Of a DNA stretch of 64,000 bases, positions 8,383 through 17,280 are shown piece by piece (within the stretch, counting starts at the first letter, position 1; every line of letters starts with the position of its first letter). The position numbers were made by a program, and so were the translations under genes. Origin of the DNA: Gammaproteobacteria bacterium (GTDB taxonomy: Bacteria > Pseudomonadota > Gammaproteobacteria > Xanthomonadales > Wenzhouxiangellaceae); contig JAJFKX010000046.1 in the NCBI GenBank assembly GCA_021772985.1, positions 62,001 to 126,000 of the forward strand. Reading direction: 5' to 3'. The notes beneath the pieces are model-generated. The model made no database searches. It was not told the DNA's origin and saw only the letters and a program-made list of their open reading frames with translations.

Positions 8383-9645
8383 GTGAAAGAAAAGAACCAA
8401 TTACTTCCTGAGTTCAGCAATGAAGTCGCTGCCACACGGCGACTGCAGCGAATGCGGCTTATACCACTGCTGTTGTTGCTACTGATGGCCATTTTATTTG
8501 GTGTGTCGCTGACTTTAAGCCAGCCCTGGGTGCGCTGGTTGGAAGCTTTTGCAGAGGCGGCAATGGTTGGTGCTCTTGCTGATTGGTTTGCAGTCACTGC
8601 ATTATTTCGTCATCCGCTTGGAATTCCGATTCCACACACAGCAATTGTGCCAAATAGAAAAGATGAAATTGGTGAAAATCTGGCACGCTTTGTAGCTCAG
8701 CATTTTCTGACCAGAGAAGTGCTTCAAGAGCATTGGAATAAGTTGCGGCCTGGGCGCAGTTTGGCGCAATGGCTGCAATTGCCGTCTACACGTAAAGAGT
8801 TGGCTCAATATACTTTGGCTACAATTCATTGGGGTATGAGCGCAATAGGTGAAGCACCTGTTCAGGCTTTTTTGAAGAGGTTATTTGCCAAGCCGATAAC
8901 TGCTGATCGCTTGGGAGTGTGGGCAGGACGTGGTTTGCATACCTTGATTGAACAAGACAAACACCAGCCGGTGGTGACGGTATTGCTGGAATTTCTGGCC
9001 GGAGCCCTGAGCCGTCAACAAAATATGATCCGGCACCGGATCAAACAAGGCAGCCCCTGGTGGATGCCTGGTTTTGTGGATGACACCATTGCGAAGCAAA
9101 TGCTGACCCGGGTGGAAACTTTATTGCTGATGATGGCAGTAGATGAAAAACACAGTCTGCGGCGGGCATTTAATATTCAATTGCACCGCCTTACGCGTGA
9201 GCTGGAGCAGGGCAGGCACAATCAAGATTTATTGCAGTGGTGGGAAGGAATGTCCAATCAACCTGCATTGCATGATTATTTGATTGCAATTTGGCGCCGC
9301 CTTGGTGAAGAGGTTGAACAACAGGCGAACAATCAGGACGGCGTATGGCAGCAGGAAATTGAAGATTGGTTAACGCATCTGGCAGAAGCATTGGTTGATG
9401 ACCAGGCGATGCTTGAACGCTTGGATAGCTGGTTAAGCGATGCGCTGGTGGAAATCATCAGTGCTCATCAAGCGGAGGTTAGTCAACTGATCAGTAATAC
9501 AGTGGCTGCCTGGGATGCGCAGGAAACATCACATAGAATTGAATTGCAGATCGGCCCTGATCTGCAATTCATTCGTATCAATGGAACCTTGGTTGGTGGT
9601 CTGATTGGGTTGGTATTGCATGCTATTGCTAGTAGTGTTGCCTGA
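8383..9645 (+). CDS. DUF445 (YjiN-like) membrane protein
   Basis: 420 residues starting at GTG. The first membrane segment (about 26-47, very Leu-rich) is followed by the DUF445 hallmark AMVGALADWFAVTALFRHPLGIPIPHTAIVP and a long helical, charged cytoplasmic or periplasmic region. A short hydrophobic segment (GTLVGGLIGLVLHAIASSV) closes the protein. This matches YjiN-type proteins of unknown biochemical role, so only an inner-membrane location can be stated. It is 68 bp downstream of the DUF962 gene in the same direction and may belong to the same transcript. No clear Shine-Dalgarno sequence is seen before the GTG. Confidence 0.8.
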   Translation: MKEKNQLLPEFSNEVAATRRLQRMRLIPLLLLLLMAILFGVSLTLSQPWVRWLEAFAEAAMVGALADWFAVTALFRHPLGIPIPHTAIVPNRKDEIGENLARFVAQHFLTREVLQEHWNKLRPGRSLAQWLQLPSTRKELAQYTLATIHWGMSAIGEAPVQAFLKRLFAKPITADRLGVWAGRGLHTLIEQDKHQPVVTVLLEFLAGALSRQQNMIRHRIKQGSPWWMPGFVDDTIAKQMLTRVETLLLMMAVDEKHSLRRAFNIQLHRLTRELEQGRHNQDLLQWWEGMSNQPALHDYLIAIWRRLGEEVEQQANNQDGVWQQEIEDWLTHLAEALVDDQAMLERLDSWLSDALVEIISAHQAEVSQLISNTVAAWDAQETSHRIELQIGPDLQFIRINGTLVGGLIGLVLHAIASSVA

Positions 9646-9661
9646 TAAAGTCAGAAGCTGC

Positions 9662-10657
9662 TCAGCTTTGTGTTGAATGCAAGAATTGGGAACGCCGCAC
9701 AATCAGCCAGCCAATTAAAGCCAGCAAGCTACTCAGTATCAGCAAACCCATTAAGCTTAAGGTTGGAATTGCTGGTGGAATAAATTCTTCATCAAGGGGC
9801 AATTCAAAAGCCAGCGCCGCACCTGCAAACACATCGGCATTGATAAACGGTGAGGGCAAACTGCCAGTAAAACTGTTTGAGTTTAAATCGAATAGCTGAA
9901 TATCCTGATCTTCATCGGTGATCAGATAAAGGATGTTTTCACCAGCAGCCATAGCATCAATATCAACAAAATCCTGCGGATAAGCAACCAGGTCAGTAAC
10001 GGTTCCAGCGGTGATATCTATTTCCACCAGCATGCCGGTATCATCATTGGTGCCGAATAACCTGCCGGATACCGGGTCTGAATCAAGGCCGCCGATACCA
10101 GTAAAACTGATTACCAGCTCAGAGTTTTTTTCATCCAGGTTAACGCGGTATAGTCCATCTGGATCACCGCCGCCTGCTGCACCGTCCAATGCAGCAAACA
10201 GCTCACCTTCAATCATGGCGAGTCCATCCATGCGTAGCGGCTCGCCAAGCGGATCAAGAATAACACCCAGTGATTCGGGTGTGCCTCCATCATAGGATAA
10301 AGCAAATAATTCATCACCACCCTGTGATCCGATACTGTTGCTCGCAACACTGAACAAAATACGGCGGTTAACCGGGTCAGCAGCAGCTCCCCAGGCTTGC
10401 ACTTCCGGCGCTGTGAATACGACTGTGCCGGTGTCGATATCAATCAGTGAAACACCATTCATGGTATCGATGGGATTAGCGGAGTTCCCTGATGTGCCAG
10501 CAAACAGCATGCCGCTGAAGGGCGGAAATTGGGTATCGCCTAATATGCCGGGTATCCCATCATTCGAGCTTTGAGCAGGGATCAACTGTTCATTTGCAGG
10601 CACATTCTGCAGTACGGAGAAACAGATGATTGTTAGAATCAGTTTGAAACTGTGCAT
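9662..10657 (-). CDS. IPTL-CTERM sorted surface protein with beta-propeller-like repeats
   Basis: 331 residues with an N-terminal signal peptide. A body of short beta-rich repeats mentions Asp/Gly turns such as NRRILFSVASN and SGRLFGTNDDTG, as in propellers. The C-terminus is a textbook sorting tag: AIPTLSLMGLLILSS, a transmembrane helix, then an Arg-rich tail (VRR). The IPTL-CTERM tag is the recognition signal for exosortase H, which cleaves in or near it and links the protein to a surface carrier. An XrtH-like gene is present at 44077-44625. The function of the body is unknown; it may be an extracellular adhesin or binding protein. It lies 27 bp downstream of pyk in the same direction. Confidence 0.82.
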   Translation of the reverse strand: MHSFKLILTIICFSVLQNVPANEQLIPAQSSNDGIPGILGDTQFPPFSGMLFAGTSGNSANPIDTMNGVSLIDIDTGTVVFTAPEVQAWGAAADPVNRRILFSVASNSIGSQGGDELFALSYDGGTPESLGVILDPLGEPLRMDGLAMIEGELFAALDGAAGGGDPDGLYRVNLDEKNSELVISFTGIGGLDSDPVSGRLFGTNDDTGMLVEIDITAGTVTDLVAYPQDFVDIDAMAAGENILYLITDEDQDIQLFDLNSNSFTGSLPSPFINADVFAGAALAFELPLDEEFIPPAIPTLSLMGLLILSSLLALIGWLIVRRSQFLHSTQS

Positions 10658-10684
10658 TCAGTTTTCTCCTGGAAAATCATTATG

Positions 10685-12178
10685 TTATTGATATAGCAAT
10701 TCTGTTTGGGTATCAGCTTCACCATCAGCACTGATCTGAATTAATTTCATACAGTTGGTTCCACCACGCAGGCCAGGACGATCACCCAAGGTCACCAGTA
10801 CACGGTCGCCGCTGCCGATGCAGCCTTTTTGCAGCAAAGTGTCCAGTGCCTGCTGGACTATACGGTTCATGTCATCACCAAGCTCGGTGTTGGCTACTGC
10901 GAACACATTGCGGTACAGCGCAATTCTACGCCTGCTGCTTGCTAATGGGGAGGCAGCATAAATAGGCACGTTGGAACGAACTCTGGATAACCACTTGGCA
11001 GTAGAGCCCGATTCGGTAAGTGCAACAATGGCAGTGACCGGCACATGCGCAGCAGTAAACATTGCTGCCATTGCAATGGCCTGATCAATACGCTCAAATC
11101 TGACATTCAGAGCTTTCGGTGGTGGTGCGTTATCCTGATGGCGTTCAGCGCCGACACATATTCGATGCATGGCTTCGATCACTTTAACCGGATGATCGCC
11201 AACGGCAGTTTCTGCTGACAACATCACTGCATCAGTGCCGTCAAGCACTGCGTTTGCCACATCCAGCACTTCTGCTCTGGTGGGCAGCGGATTGGTGATC
11301 ATCGATTGCATCATCTGAGTTGCCGTGATCACAGCTCGGTTGTGTTCCAGTCCGGTTTTGATAATTAACTTCTGAATGGCTGGCAACTCAGCATCACCGA
11401 TTTCCACTCCCAGGTCTCCACGAGCAACCAGCAGGGCGTCACAGGCGTCACTGATTTCACCCAGATGTGTGATGGCTTCTGTTCGTTCTATTTTAGCGAT
11501 CAGTTGCGCATCACTGCCATAAATATCCAGCTCAGCGCGTGCGGCATGCATATCCTCTGCATGACGTGGAAAGGAAACCGCCAGAAAATCCAATTCCAGC
11601 TCCGCCACCAATCTGATGTCGGCCAGGTCATGATCAGCCAGACCGGGTACGGATAAACCACCACCTTGCTTATTGATACCCTTGCGATCGGATAAAATGC
11701 CACCGGTAATAACAGTGCATTCGATAACGGGCTTGCTTATTGCAGTGACTTCCAGGACCAACATGCCATCGTCCAATAGTAATCGGTCACCCACAACCAC
11801 ATCATCTGCCAGATCATCATAGGTAATACCGACTTGGTGTTGATTTCCTGCCGCGGCGGCTGGATCGCAATTGAGATTGAAATTTTGTCCTGGCTCCAAT
11901 TCAACACGCCCATGCTCAAAATATTCGATTCGAATCTTGGGTCCGCGTAAATCCGCCAGGATGGCAATTTCACGCTGAACCCTGGCAGCGGCATCGCGTA
12001 CCAGGGAAACCCTTTTGCGAACCTGATCATGACCACCGTGCGAAAAGTTTATCCGCACTACATCAACGCCTGCAATAAACATATCGCGTAATACCCGAGG
12101 GTCGTCAGTTGCCGGGCCCAGGGTGGCGACAATCTTGGTCCGGCGTTTACCGGGCTGTGGTGATGTTTTATTGACCAT
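10685..12178 (-). CDS. pyk: Pyruvate kinase
   Basis: 497 residues from the ATG at 12178. An upstream TTG at 12247 would overlap pgk and place an unrelated tail before the conserved RRTKIVATLGPATDDP N-terminus. All family blocks are present: VVRINFSHGG, the active-site region LLVARGDLGVEIG and ITATQMMQSMITNPLPTRAE, then the C-terminal allosteric domain. The enzyme makes pyruvate and ATP from phosphoenolpyruvate and ADP in the cytosol. It is the last glycolytic gene of the tkt-gap-pgk-pyk run, 31 bp after pgk. There is no strong ribosome site at the ATG, so translation may be coupled to pgk. Confidence 0.95.
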   Translation of the reverse strand: MVNKTSPQPGKRRTKIVATLGPATDDPRVLRDMFIAGVDVVRINFSHGGHDQVRKRVSLVRDAAARVQREIAILADLRGPKIRIEYFEHGRVELEPGQNFNLNCDPAAAAGNQHQVGITYDDLADDVVVGDRLLLDDGMLVLEVTAISKPVIECTVITGGILSDRKGINKQGGGLSVPGLADHDLADIRLVAELELDFLAVSFPRHAEDMHAARAELDIYGSDAQLIAKIERTEAITHLGEISDACDALLVARGDLGVEIGDAELPAIQKLIIKTGLEHNRAVITATQMMQSMITNPLPTRAEVLDVANAVLDGTDAVMLSAETAVGDHPVKVIEAMHRICVGAERHQDNAPPPKALNVRFERIDQAIAMAAMFTAAHVPVTAIVALTESGSTAKWLSRVRSNVPIYAASPLASSRRRIALYRNVFAVANTELGDDMNRIVQQALDTLLQKGCIGSGDRVLVTLGDRPGLRGGTNCMKLIQISADGEADTQTELLYQ

Positions 12179-12209
12179 GTTGATGATTATGGGTTGGTTT
12201 CCAAAGCCT

Positions 12210-13373
12210 TTATGCAGATGGACGGTTGCGTGCTTGTAATGCGGCAACCGCCGGTAATGTTTTACCTTCCACGTATTCCAGGAACGCGCCGCCCCCCGTA
12301 GATTGATAACTGATCCCCTCAGTCACGCCAAACTGGCTGATCGCAGCTAATGTGTCTCCGCCTCCAGCTACAGAAAAAGCATCACTGGCAGCAACAGCTT
12401 CTGACAGTGTACGAGTGCCGTTGGCAAAAGCCGGGAATTCAAAAACACCGACGGGACCATTCCACAAAATGGTGCCACTGGCATGAATGATCCGGGAATA
12501 ATCGGCTGCTGTTTCCAGGCCAATATCAAGAATCAGGTCGTTGTCACCGACTTCGGTTATTGGTTTGACAGTGGCGGTGGTATCAGTACTGAAAGATTCG
12601 CCCACAACCACATCCGTAGGCAATGGAATTTTGCCGCTGGCCAACATGTCATTAGCCGCGTCCAGCAAGTCCGGCTCATACAAAGATTTTCCTACCGGAT
12701 AACCAGCGGCTGCCAGCAAAGTGTTGGCGATTCCTCCACCTGTGATTAAATGATCGACCTGCGGCATAATATTATTCAGCACATTCAATTTGGTGGATAC
12801 TTTGGAGCCACCAATGATTGCCAGCAGTGGTCGTTTTGGTTTATGCAGTACCTTTTCCAGAGCATCCAGTTCAGCTTGGAGTAATGGACCGGCAACCGCA
12901 GTCGGGGCCACGTGGATGATGCCTTCAGTGCTTGCCTGTGCGCGGTGTGCAGTACCAAATGCATCCATGACATATACATCACACAAGGCAGACATTTGTT
13001 TTGCCAGTTCTGGATCATTGACTTTTTCACCAGTACAAAACCGCACATTCTCGCAAAGCACCAACTCGCCTGGTGCAACATTAACGCCAGTCAACCAATT
13101 ACTGGCCAGGCGAACCGTTTGTCCAAGCAGCTCGGACAAGCGTTTGGCGACTGGCGCAAGTGAATAGTGTGGTTCCGGATGACCTTCTGCCGGGCGGCCA
13201 AGGTGCGACATGACCAATACTGCAGCCTGTTGTTGCAGCGCATACTGCAAGGTTGGCAATGCAGCAAGGATACGGGCATCAGAAGTAACCCGACCATCAG
13301 TGACGGGCACATTCAAATCCTGCCGGATTAAAACCCGTTTGCCGGTGATGTTGATGTCATACAATGTGCGCAT
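12210..13373 (-). CDS. pgk: Phosphoglycerate kinase
   Basis: 387 residues, the normal length. It has the [19 protein letters not shown] substrate-binding block near the N-terminus, the SHLGRP motif, the [12 protein letters not shown] hinge and the nucleotide-binding [13 protein letters not shown] near the C-terminus. The enzyme interconverts 1,3-bisphosphoglycerate plus ADP with 3-phosphoglycerate plus ATP. It starts 12 bp after gap and precedes pyk, so it is part of one glycolytic operon. Nothing unusual is seen. Confidence 0.96.
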   Translation of the reverse strand: MRTLYDINITGKRVLIRQDLNVPVTDGRVTSDARILAALPTLQYALQQQAAVLVMSHLGRPAEGHPEPHYSLAPVAKRLSELLGQTVRLASNWLTGVNVAPGELVLCENVRFCTGEKVNDPELAKQMSALCDVYVMDAFGTAHRAQASTEGIIHVAPTAVAGPLLQAELDALEKVLHKPKRPLLAIIGGSKVSTKLNVLNNIMPQVDHLITGGGIANTLLAAAGYPVGKSLYEPDLLDAANDMLASGKIPLPTDVVVGESFSTDTTATVKPITEVGDNDLILDIGLETAADYSRIIHASGTILWNGPVGVFEFPAFANGTRTLSEAVAASDAFSVAGGGDTLAAISQFGVTEGISYQSTGGGAFLEYVEGKTLPAVAALQARNRPSA

Positions 13374-13385
13374 AGCACCGATTAG

Positions 13386-14399
13386 CTAGCCGGCATTCAT
13401 CAAGGCGATGGTGGTATCCAGCATCCGATTGGAAAACCCCCACTCATTGTCGTACCAGGACAGTACTTTCACCAATTTGCCTTGCATAACTTTGGTTAAG
13501 CCTGCATCAAAAATGCTGGAGGCAGGGTTATGATTGAAGTCAATCGATACCAGTGGTAAATCGTTATAAGCCAAAACACCCTTTAGCTCGTTTTCACTAG
13601 CACTTTTGAGGATGTTGTTGACCTCTTCGACCGTGGTATCACGGCTCGCAGTAAAAGTCAGATCGACTACGGAAACATTGATGGTAGGTACCCGCATGGC
13701 AAAGCCATCCAATTTACCGTTAAGTTCAGGCAGTACCAATCCTACTGCAGCGGCAGCGCCGGTTTTAGCTGGTATTTGACTGCTGGTCGCTGAGCGTGCC
13801 CGGCGCAAGTCCGAGTGGTATACATCGGTCAGTACCTGGTCATTGGTATAAGCGTGGATGGTTGTCATCAGACCGCTTTCTAGGCCCAGAGCGTCGTTCA
13901 AAGGCTTTACTATCGGCGCCAGGCAATTGGTGGTACAAGAAGCATTGGAAATAACCGTATCAGTGGCTTTCAGGATGTGATGATTAACACCATAGACAAT
14001 GGTGGCATCGACGTCTTTACCACCAGGGGCGGAAATGATCACTTTCTTGGCGCCGGCTTGCAGATGGCCACTGGCTTTTTCTTTGCTGGCAAAAAAGCCG
14101 GTACATTCCATAACCACGTCCACGTCCATTTCACCCCATGGCAGATTAGCTGGGTTGCGCTCAGCCAGCACCCGGATTCGTTGACCGTTAACCACCAGAT
14201 CTCCACCATCAATATTGACCTGGCCCGGAAACGGTCCATGAGTGGTATCGAATCGGGTTAAGTGTGCATTGGTTTCTGCATCGCCCAGATCATTGATGGC
14301 GATTATCTGCAACTCGTCGGTGCGTTCGCTTTCAAACAGGGCACGTAGTACGTTTCGCCCAATTCGGCCATAGCCATTGATAGCAACTTTAATGGTCAT
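13386..14399 (-). CDS. gap: Glyceraldehyde-3-phosphate dehydrogenase, type I
   Basis: 337 residues. NAD-binding [14 protein letters not shown] at the N-terminus, the catalytic Cys in [11 protein letters not shown], and the downstream [20 protein letters not shown]-like and NVSVVDLTF blocks typical of type I GAPDH. The sequence around the active site (NCLAP rather than NCIIP) favours GAPDH over erythrose-4-phosphate dehydrogenase, which can occupy the same place beside tkt and pgk. A short AGAAGGA-type ribosome site precedes the ATG. It lies 23 bp after tkt in a tkt-gap-pgk-pyk operon. Confidence 0.93.
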   Translation of the reverse strand: MTIKVAINGYGRIGRNVLRALFESERTDELQIIAINDLGDAETNAHLTRFDTTHGPFPGQVNIDGGDLVVNGQRIRVLAERNPANLPWGEMDVDVVMECTGFFASKEKASGHLQAGAKKVIISAPGGKDVDATIVYGVNHHILKATDTVISNASCTTNCLAPIVKPLNDALGLESGLMTTIHAYTNDQVLTDVYHSDLRRARSATSSQIPAKTGAAAAVGLVLPELNGKLDGFAMRVPTINVSVVDLTFTASRDTTVEEVNNILKSASENELKGVLAYNDLPLVSIDFNHNPASSIFDAGLTKVMQGKLVKVLSWYDNEWGFSNRMLDTTIALMNAG

Positions 14400-14422
14400 A
14401 TTCCTTCTCCAGTTTTGTTCTT

Positions 14423-16429
14423 TTAGCCGAGCTTTTTGAGCGTGGTTTTGACTGCTGTGGCCAAATTGTCGGCGGTCAAACCGTAATGTTTAAACAGGAT
14501 ATCAGCAGGTGCAGAGGCGCCGAAATTATCAACTCCAATTACTTCCCCGGCTGTGCCGACCCAGGCCCGCCAATAGCCTGTCACACCGGCTTCGATAGCC
14601 ACTCTTGCTGTTACTGTGTCGGGCAGTACTTGCTGGCGGTATTCTTCAGATTGGCTGGCAAATCGTTCAGCATTGGGCATTGAAACTACCCGGACCGCAA
14701 TGCCTTCATCTGCCAACTGCTCAGCAGCTGTTATCGCCAGTTCCACTTCCGAACCTGTCGCAATAATAATGGCTGCAGTGTTATTTTCCGGTTCAGATAA
14801 GATATAAGCGCCGCGTTTGATGTCAGCCAGTTGTTGTGCGTCGCGGGTTTGTGGCATCAGGTTCTGACGGGATAAAATTAGTGCGCTGGGTTGAAGCTGG
14901 TTTTCTGCTGCATCCGCCCAGGCCGCCAGTGTTTCAACACTGTCACACGGTCGCCAGACCATTAGGTTGGGTATCATACGCAGGCTGGCCAGATGCTCTA
15001 CTGGTTGATGAGTCGGGCCATCTTCACCCAGGCCGATTGAATCATGTGTATAGACATGAATAACCTGTGCAGGTAACAATGCCGACATGCGAACCGCATT
15101 CCGGGCATAGTCAGAAAATACCAGAAAGGTGGCTACGTATGGCAGAAAACCGCCATGCAATGCCAACCCATTGGCAATTGCAGTCATGCCAAATTCGCGA
15201 ACGCCGAAATAGATATAATTACCCTTGCTGCTGTCGCTATTCACATCAATACTTCCGGACCAGATGGTATTGTTGGAGCCAGCTAAATCGGCTGAGCCGC
15301 CGATCAATTCGGGCAGCAAAGGCGCTAGTGCTTCCAGCGATATTTGAGATGCTTTTCGGGTAGCAATATTGGCTGCTTCAGACTGCAGTTTTTGCAGTGC
15401 CCGGGTAACGGTATCAATCCAGTCGGTGGGCAACTCACCTTGCATACGGCGTTTTAATTCCGCTGCAGCTTCAGGGTGTTGGTCCTGATATTTTTGCCAG
15501 CGTTGTTGCCAGGCATGTTCTGCCTGATTACCGCGTTCAACGGCATTCCATCCAGAATAGATATCTTCCGGTATCACAAATGCAGGATATTGCCAGCCCA
15601 GTTGTTCGCGGGTGGCCTTGATTTCATCTGCGCCCAAAGGTGCACCATGGGTTGCAGCAGTGCCTTGCTTGTTAGGTGAGCCGTATCCAATAATAGTCTT
15701 GCAACAAATCAATGTTGGTTTGTCAGATGAGCTGCGGGCCTGATCAATGGCGGCACTGATGGCGGCGGGGTCATGGCCATCAACAGCTTCAACCACTTGC
15801 CAGCCGTAAGCACGGAAACGGGCCGGAGTGTCATCGGTAAACCAGCCGTCTACTTCACCATCAATGGAAATATTGTTGTCATCATAAAAACAGATCAATT
15901 TGCCCAGCTGCCATGTGCCTGCCAGTGAACACACTTCATGAGAGATGCCTTCCATCAGACAGCCGTCGCCAAGAAATACCCAGGTGTAATGGTCGAATAA
16001 GCTGTTGTCTTCGCGGTTGTAACGCGCGCTCAGTAATTTTTCTGCCAGTGCCATACCCACACCGTTGGCAATTCCTTGCCCTAGGGGGCCGGTAGTGGTT
16101 TCAATTCCCGGGGTTTCGCCATATTCCGGGTGTCCAGCAGTTTTGCTGTGCAATTGCCGGAAGTTTTTCAGGTCATCAATAGTCAGATCATAGCCGCTTA
16201 GGTGCAATAGTGAATAATGCAACATCGAACCGTGACCATTAGAGAGCACAAATCTGTCGCGATCCCACCAGTCAGGGTTTGCTGGATTATGCTGATGGTA
16301 GTCATTCCATAGTACTTCAGCGATATCGGCCATACCCATCGGCATTCCGGGATGGCCGCTGTTGGCTTGTTGCACTGCATCCATGCTGAGTGCGCGAATG
16401 GCATTGGCCAGCATCCGTCGTTCGGTCAT
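14423..16429 (-). CDS. tkt: Transketolase
   Basis: 668 residues, standard length. Visible blocks: [20 protein letters not shown] at the N-terminus, the thiamine-diphosphate motif [13 protein letters not shown] ... DDNNISIDG, the Pyr-domain [20 protein letters not shown], and [20 protein letters not shown]. The enzyme moves two-carbon ketol units in the non-oxidative pentose phosphate pathway and links it to the downstream gap, pgk and pyk genes. The upstream 133 bp to the natural-product locus is non-coding and probably holds the operon promoter; I see no clear terminator in it. Confidence 0.95.
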   Translation of the reverse strand: MTERRMLANAIRALSMDAVQQANSGHPGMPMGMADIAEVLWNDYHQHNPANPDWWDRDRFVLSNGHGSMLHYSLLHLSGYDLTIDDLKNFRQLHSKTAGHPEYGETPGIETTTGPLGQGIANGVGMALAEKLLSARYNREDNSLFDHYTWVFLGDGCLMEGISHEVCSLAGTWQLGKLICFYDDNNISIDGEVDGWFTDDTPARFRAYGWQVVEAVDGHDPAAISAAIDQARSSSDKPTLICCKTIIGYGSPNKQGTAATHGAPLGADEIKATREQLGWQYPAFVIPEDIYSGWNAVERGNQAEHAWQQRWQKYQDQHPEAAAELKRRMQGELPTDWIDTVTRALQKLQSEAANIATRKASQISLEALAPLLPELIGGSADLAGSNNTIWSGSIDVNSDSSKGNYIYFGVREFGMTAIANGLALHGGFLPYVATFLVFSDYARNAVRMSALLPAQVIHVYTHDSIGLGEDGPTHQPVEHLASLRMIPNLMVWRPCDSVETLAAWADAAENQLQPSALILSRQNLMPQTRDAQQLADIKRGAYILSEPENNTAAIIIATGSEVELAITAAEQLADEGIAVRVVSMPNAERFASQSEEYRQQVLPDTVTARVAIEAGVTGYWRAWVGTAGEVIGVDNFGASAPADILFKHYGLTADNLATAVKTTLKKLG

Positions 16430-16562
16430 GTTGATGTTATCCGGTGATTTGATTTTTCAACCAGCAATTGTCGCTGATGGCGTTAATGGTAGCAAGCTTT
16501 GCACCTTGCGAAGCCTTGGCTCCGGCTGACTGAAGCAACTCGCCGATGGTAGTTGCCGTGAT

Positions 16563-17261
16563 TCACAGGGAATACAATTCCCGAACCTGGTCTATGTATT
16601 TATAACGTGAGCTGCGGGGGTATTCGTGCGGAGCGAATGCTGCGCTGACACGATCCAGATCGGCTACAGCTGAGCGCAGCTCTTGTTTATCAATGCTGTC
16701 CAGAATAGTCTTGTTAAGATCGTTGGTAAGGAAGTTGATTTTTCTGATACTCGCTTCCTTGATAGCAATTTCCGGTGTGCTCGTTGTTCGGGTGCATAAT
16801 CCATAAACCCCTTGTAAATAATATTGCCATTCCGAGTTTAATAATTCAGTGATGGCTGGTTGAGTGCGGCCTTGTGCGTCGATATAGTCATGCATGCCGA
16901 ACTGGCCAGCTTTGAGCTTGCTGAGAGTGTCAGTGTAATTATCAAAAAAAGTCTGCATCAGCAGTCCTGAAAGCTGTTCCAAATCCTTGGTTGCTGTGCA
17001 TAGCGCTTGAAGTTTTTCAACGTGCGAAGGGTTAAAATAGCGGCATTCAGGTGCAACAGCTGATATGGCAATGTCAGGTGCGCTGAATGCGCCAAAAAAA
17101 GAATGAATAGCACCAGTTGTATCAATACAATAAGAATGATCAGGCAAACACCCGGCATTGATCCAGGCATCAATCTCTTCAGCATTGCATGGGCTTGATT
17201 CCACCAACTGATCCAGCGAGCAGTAATGGTTAAGAAGGTAATTCAGTATCGAATCGTACAT
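16563..17261 (-). CDS. DUF6058-like protein of the microcin-C-like locus
   Basis: 232 residues, soluble, with no signal peptide. The opening ILNYLLNHYCSLDQLVESS and AWINAGCLPDHSYCI, then a FFG turn and a long helical C-terminus, resemble what I remember of DUF6058, a family annotated in databases as natural-product biosynthesis proteins of unknown activity. No catalytic motif is evident. It is the last gene of the minus-strand run 21970 to 16563, 19 bp after the M3 peptidase, so it is almost certainly cotranscribed with the adenylyltransferase, exporter and peptidase. It could be a tailoring enzyme, a scaffold or an immunity protein. The family call rests on recollection, not a search. Confidence 0.5.
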   Translation of the reverse strand: MYDSILNYLLNHYCSLDQLVESSPCNAEEIDAWINAGCLPDHSYCIDTTGAIHSFFGAFSAPDIAISAVAPECRYFNPSHVEKLQALCTATKDLEQLSGLLMQTFFDNYTDTLSKLKAGQFGMHDYIDAQGRTQPAITELLNSEWQYYLQGVYGLCTRTTSTPEIAIKEASIRKINFLTNDLNKTILDSIDKQELRSAVADLDRVSAAFAPHEYPRSSRYKYIDQVRELYSL

Positions 17262-17280
17262 GGCTAGCTTAAATTGTGAT

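Noticed and set aside
13386-14399. Erythrose-4-phosphate dehydrogenase (epd) in place of gap
   Set aside because: Active-site surroundings and the later GAPDH blocks favour type I GAPDH, although the tkt-pgk context fits both.
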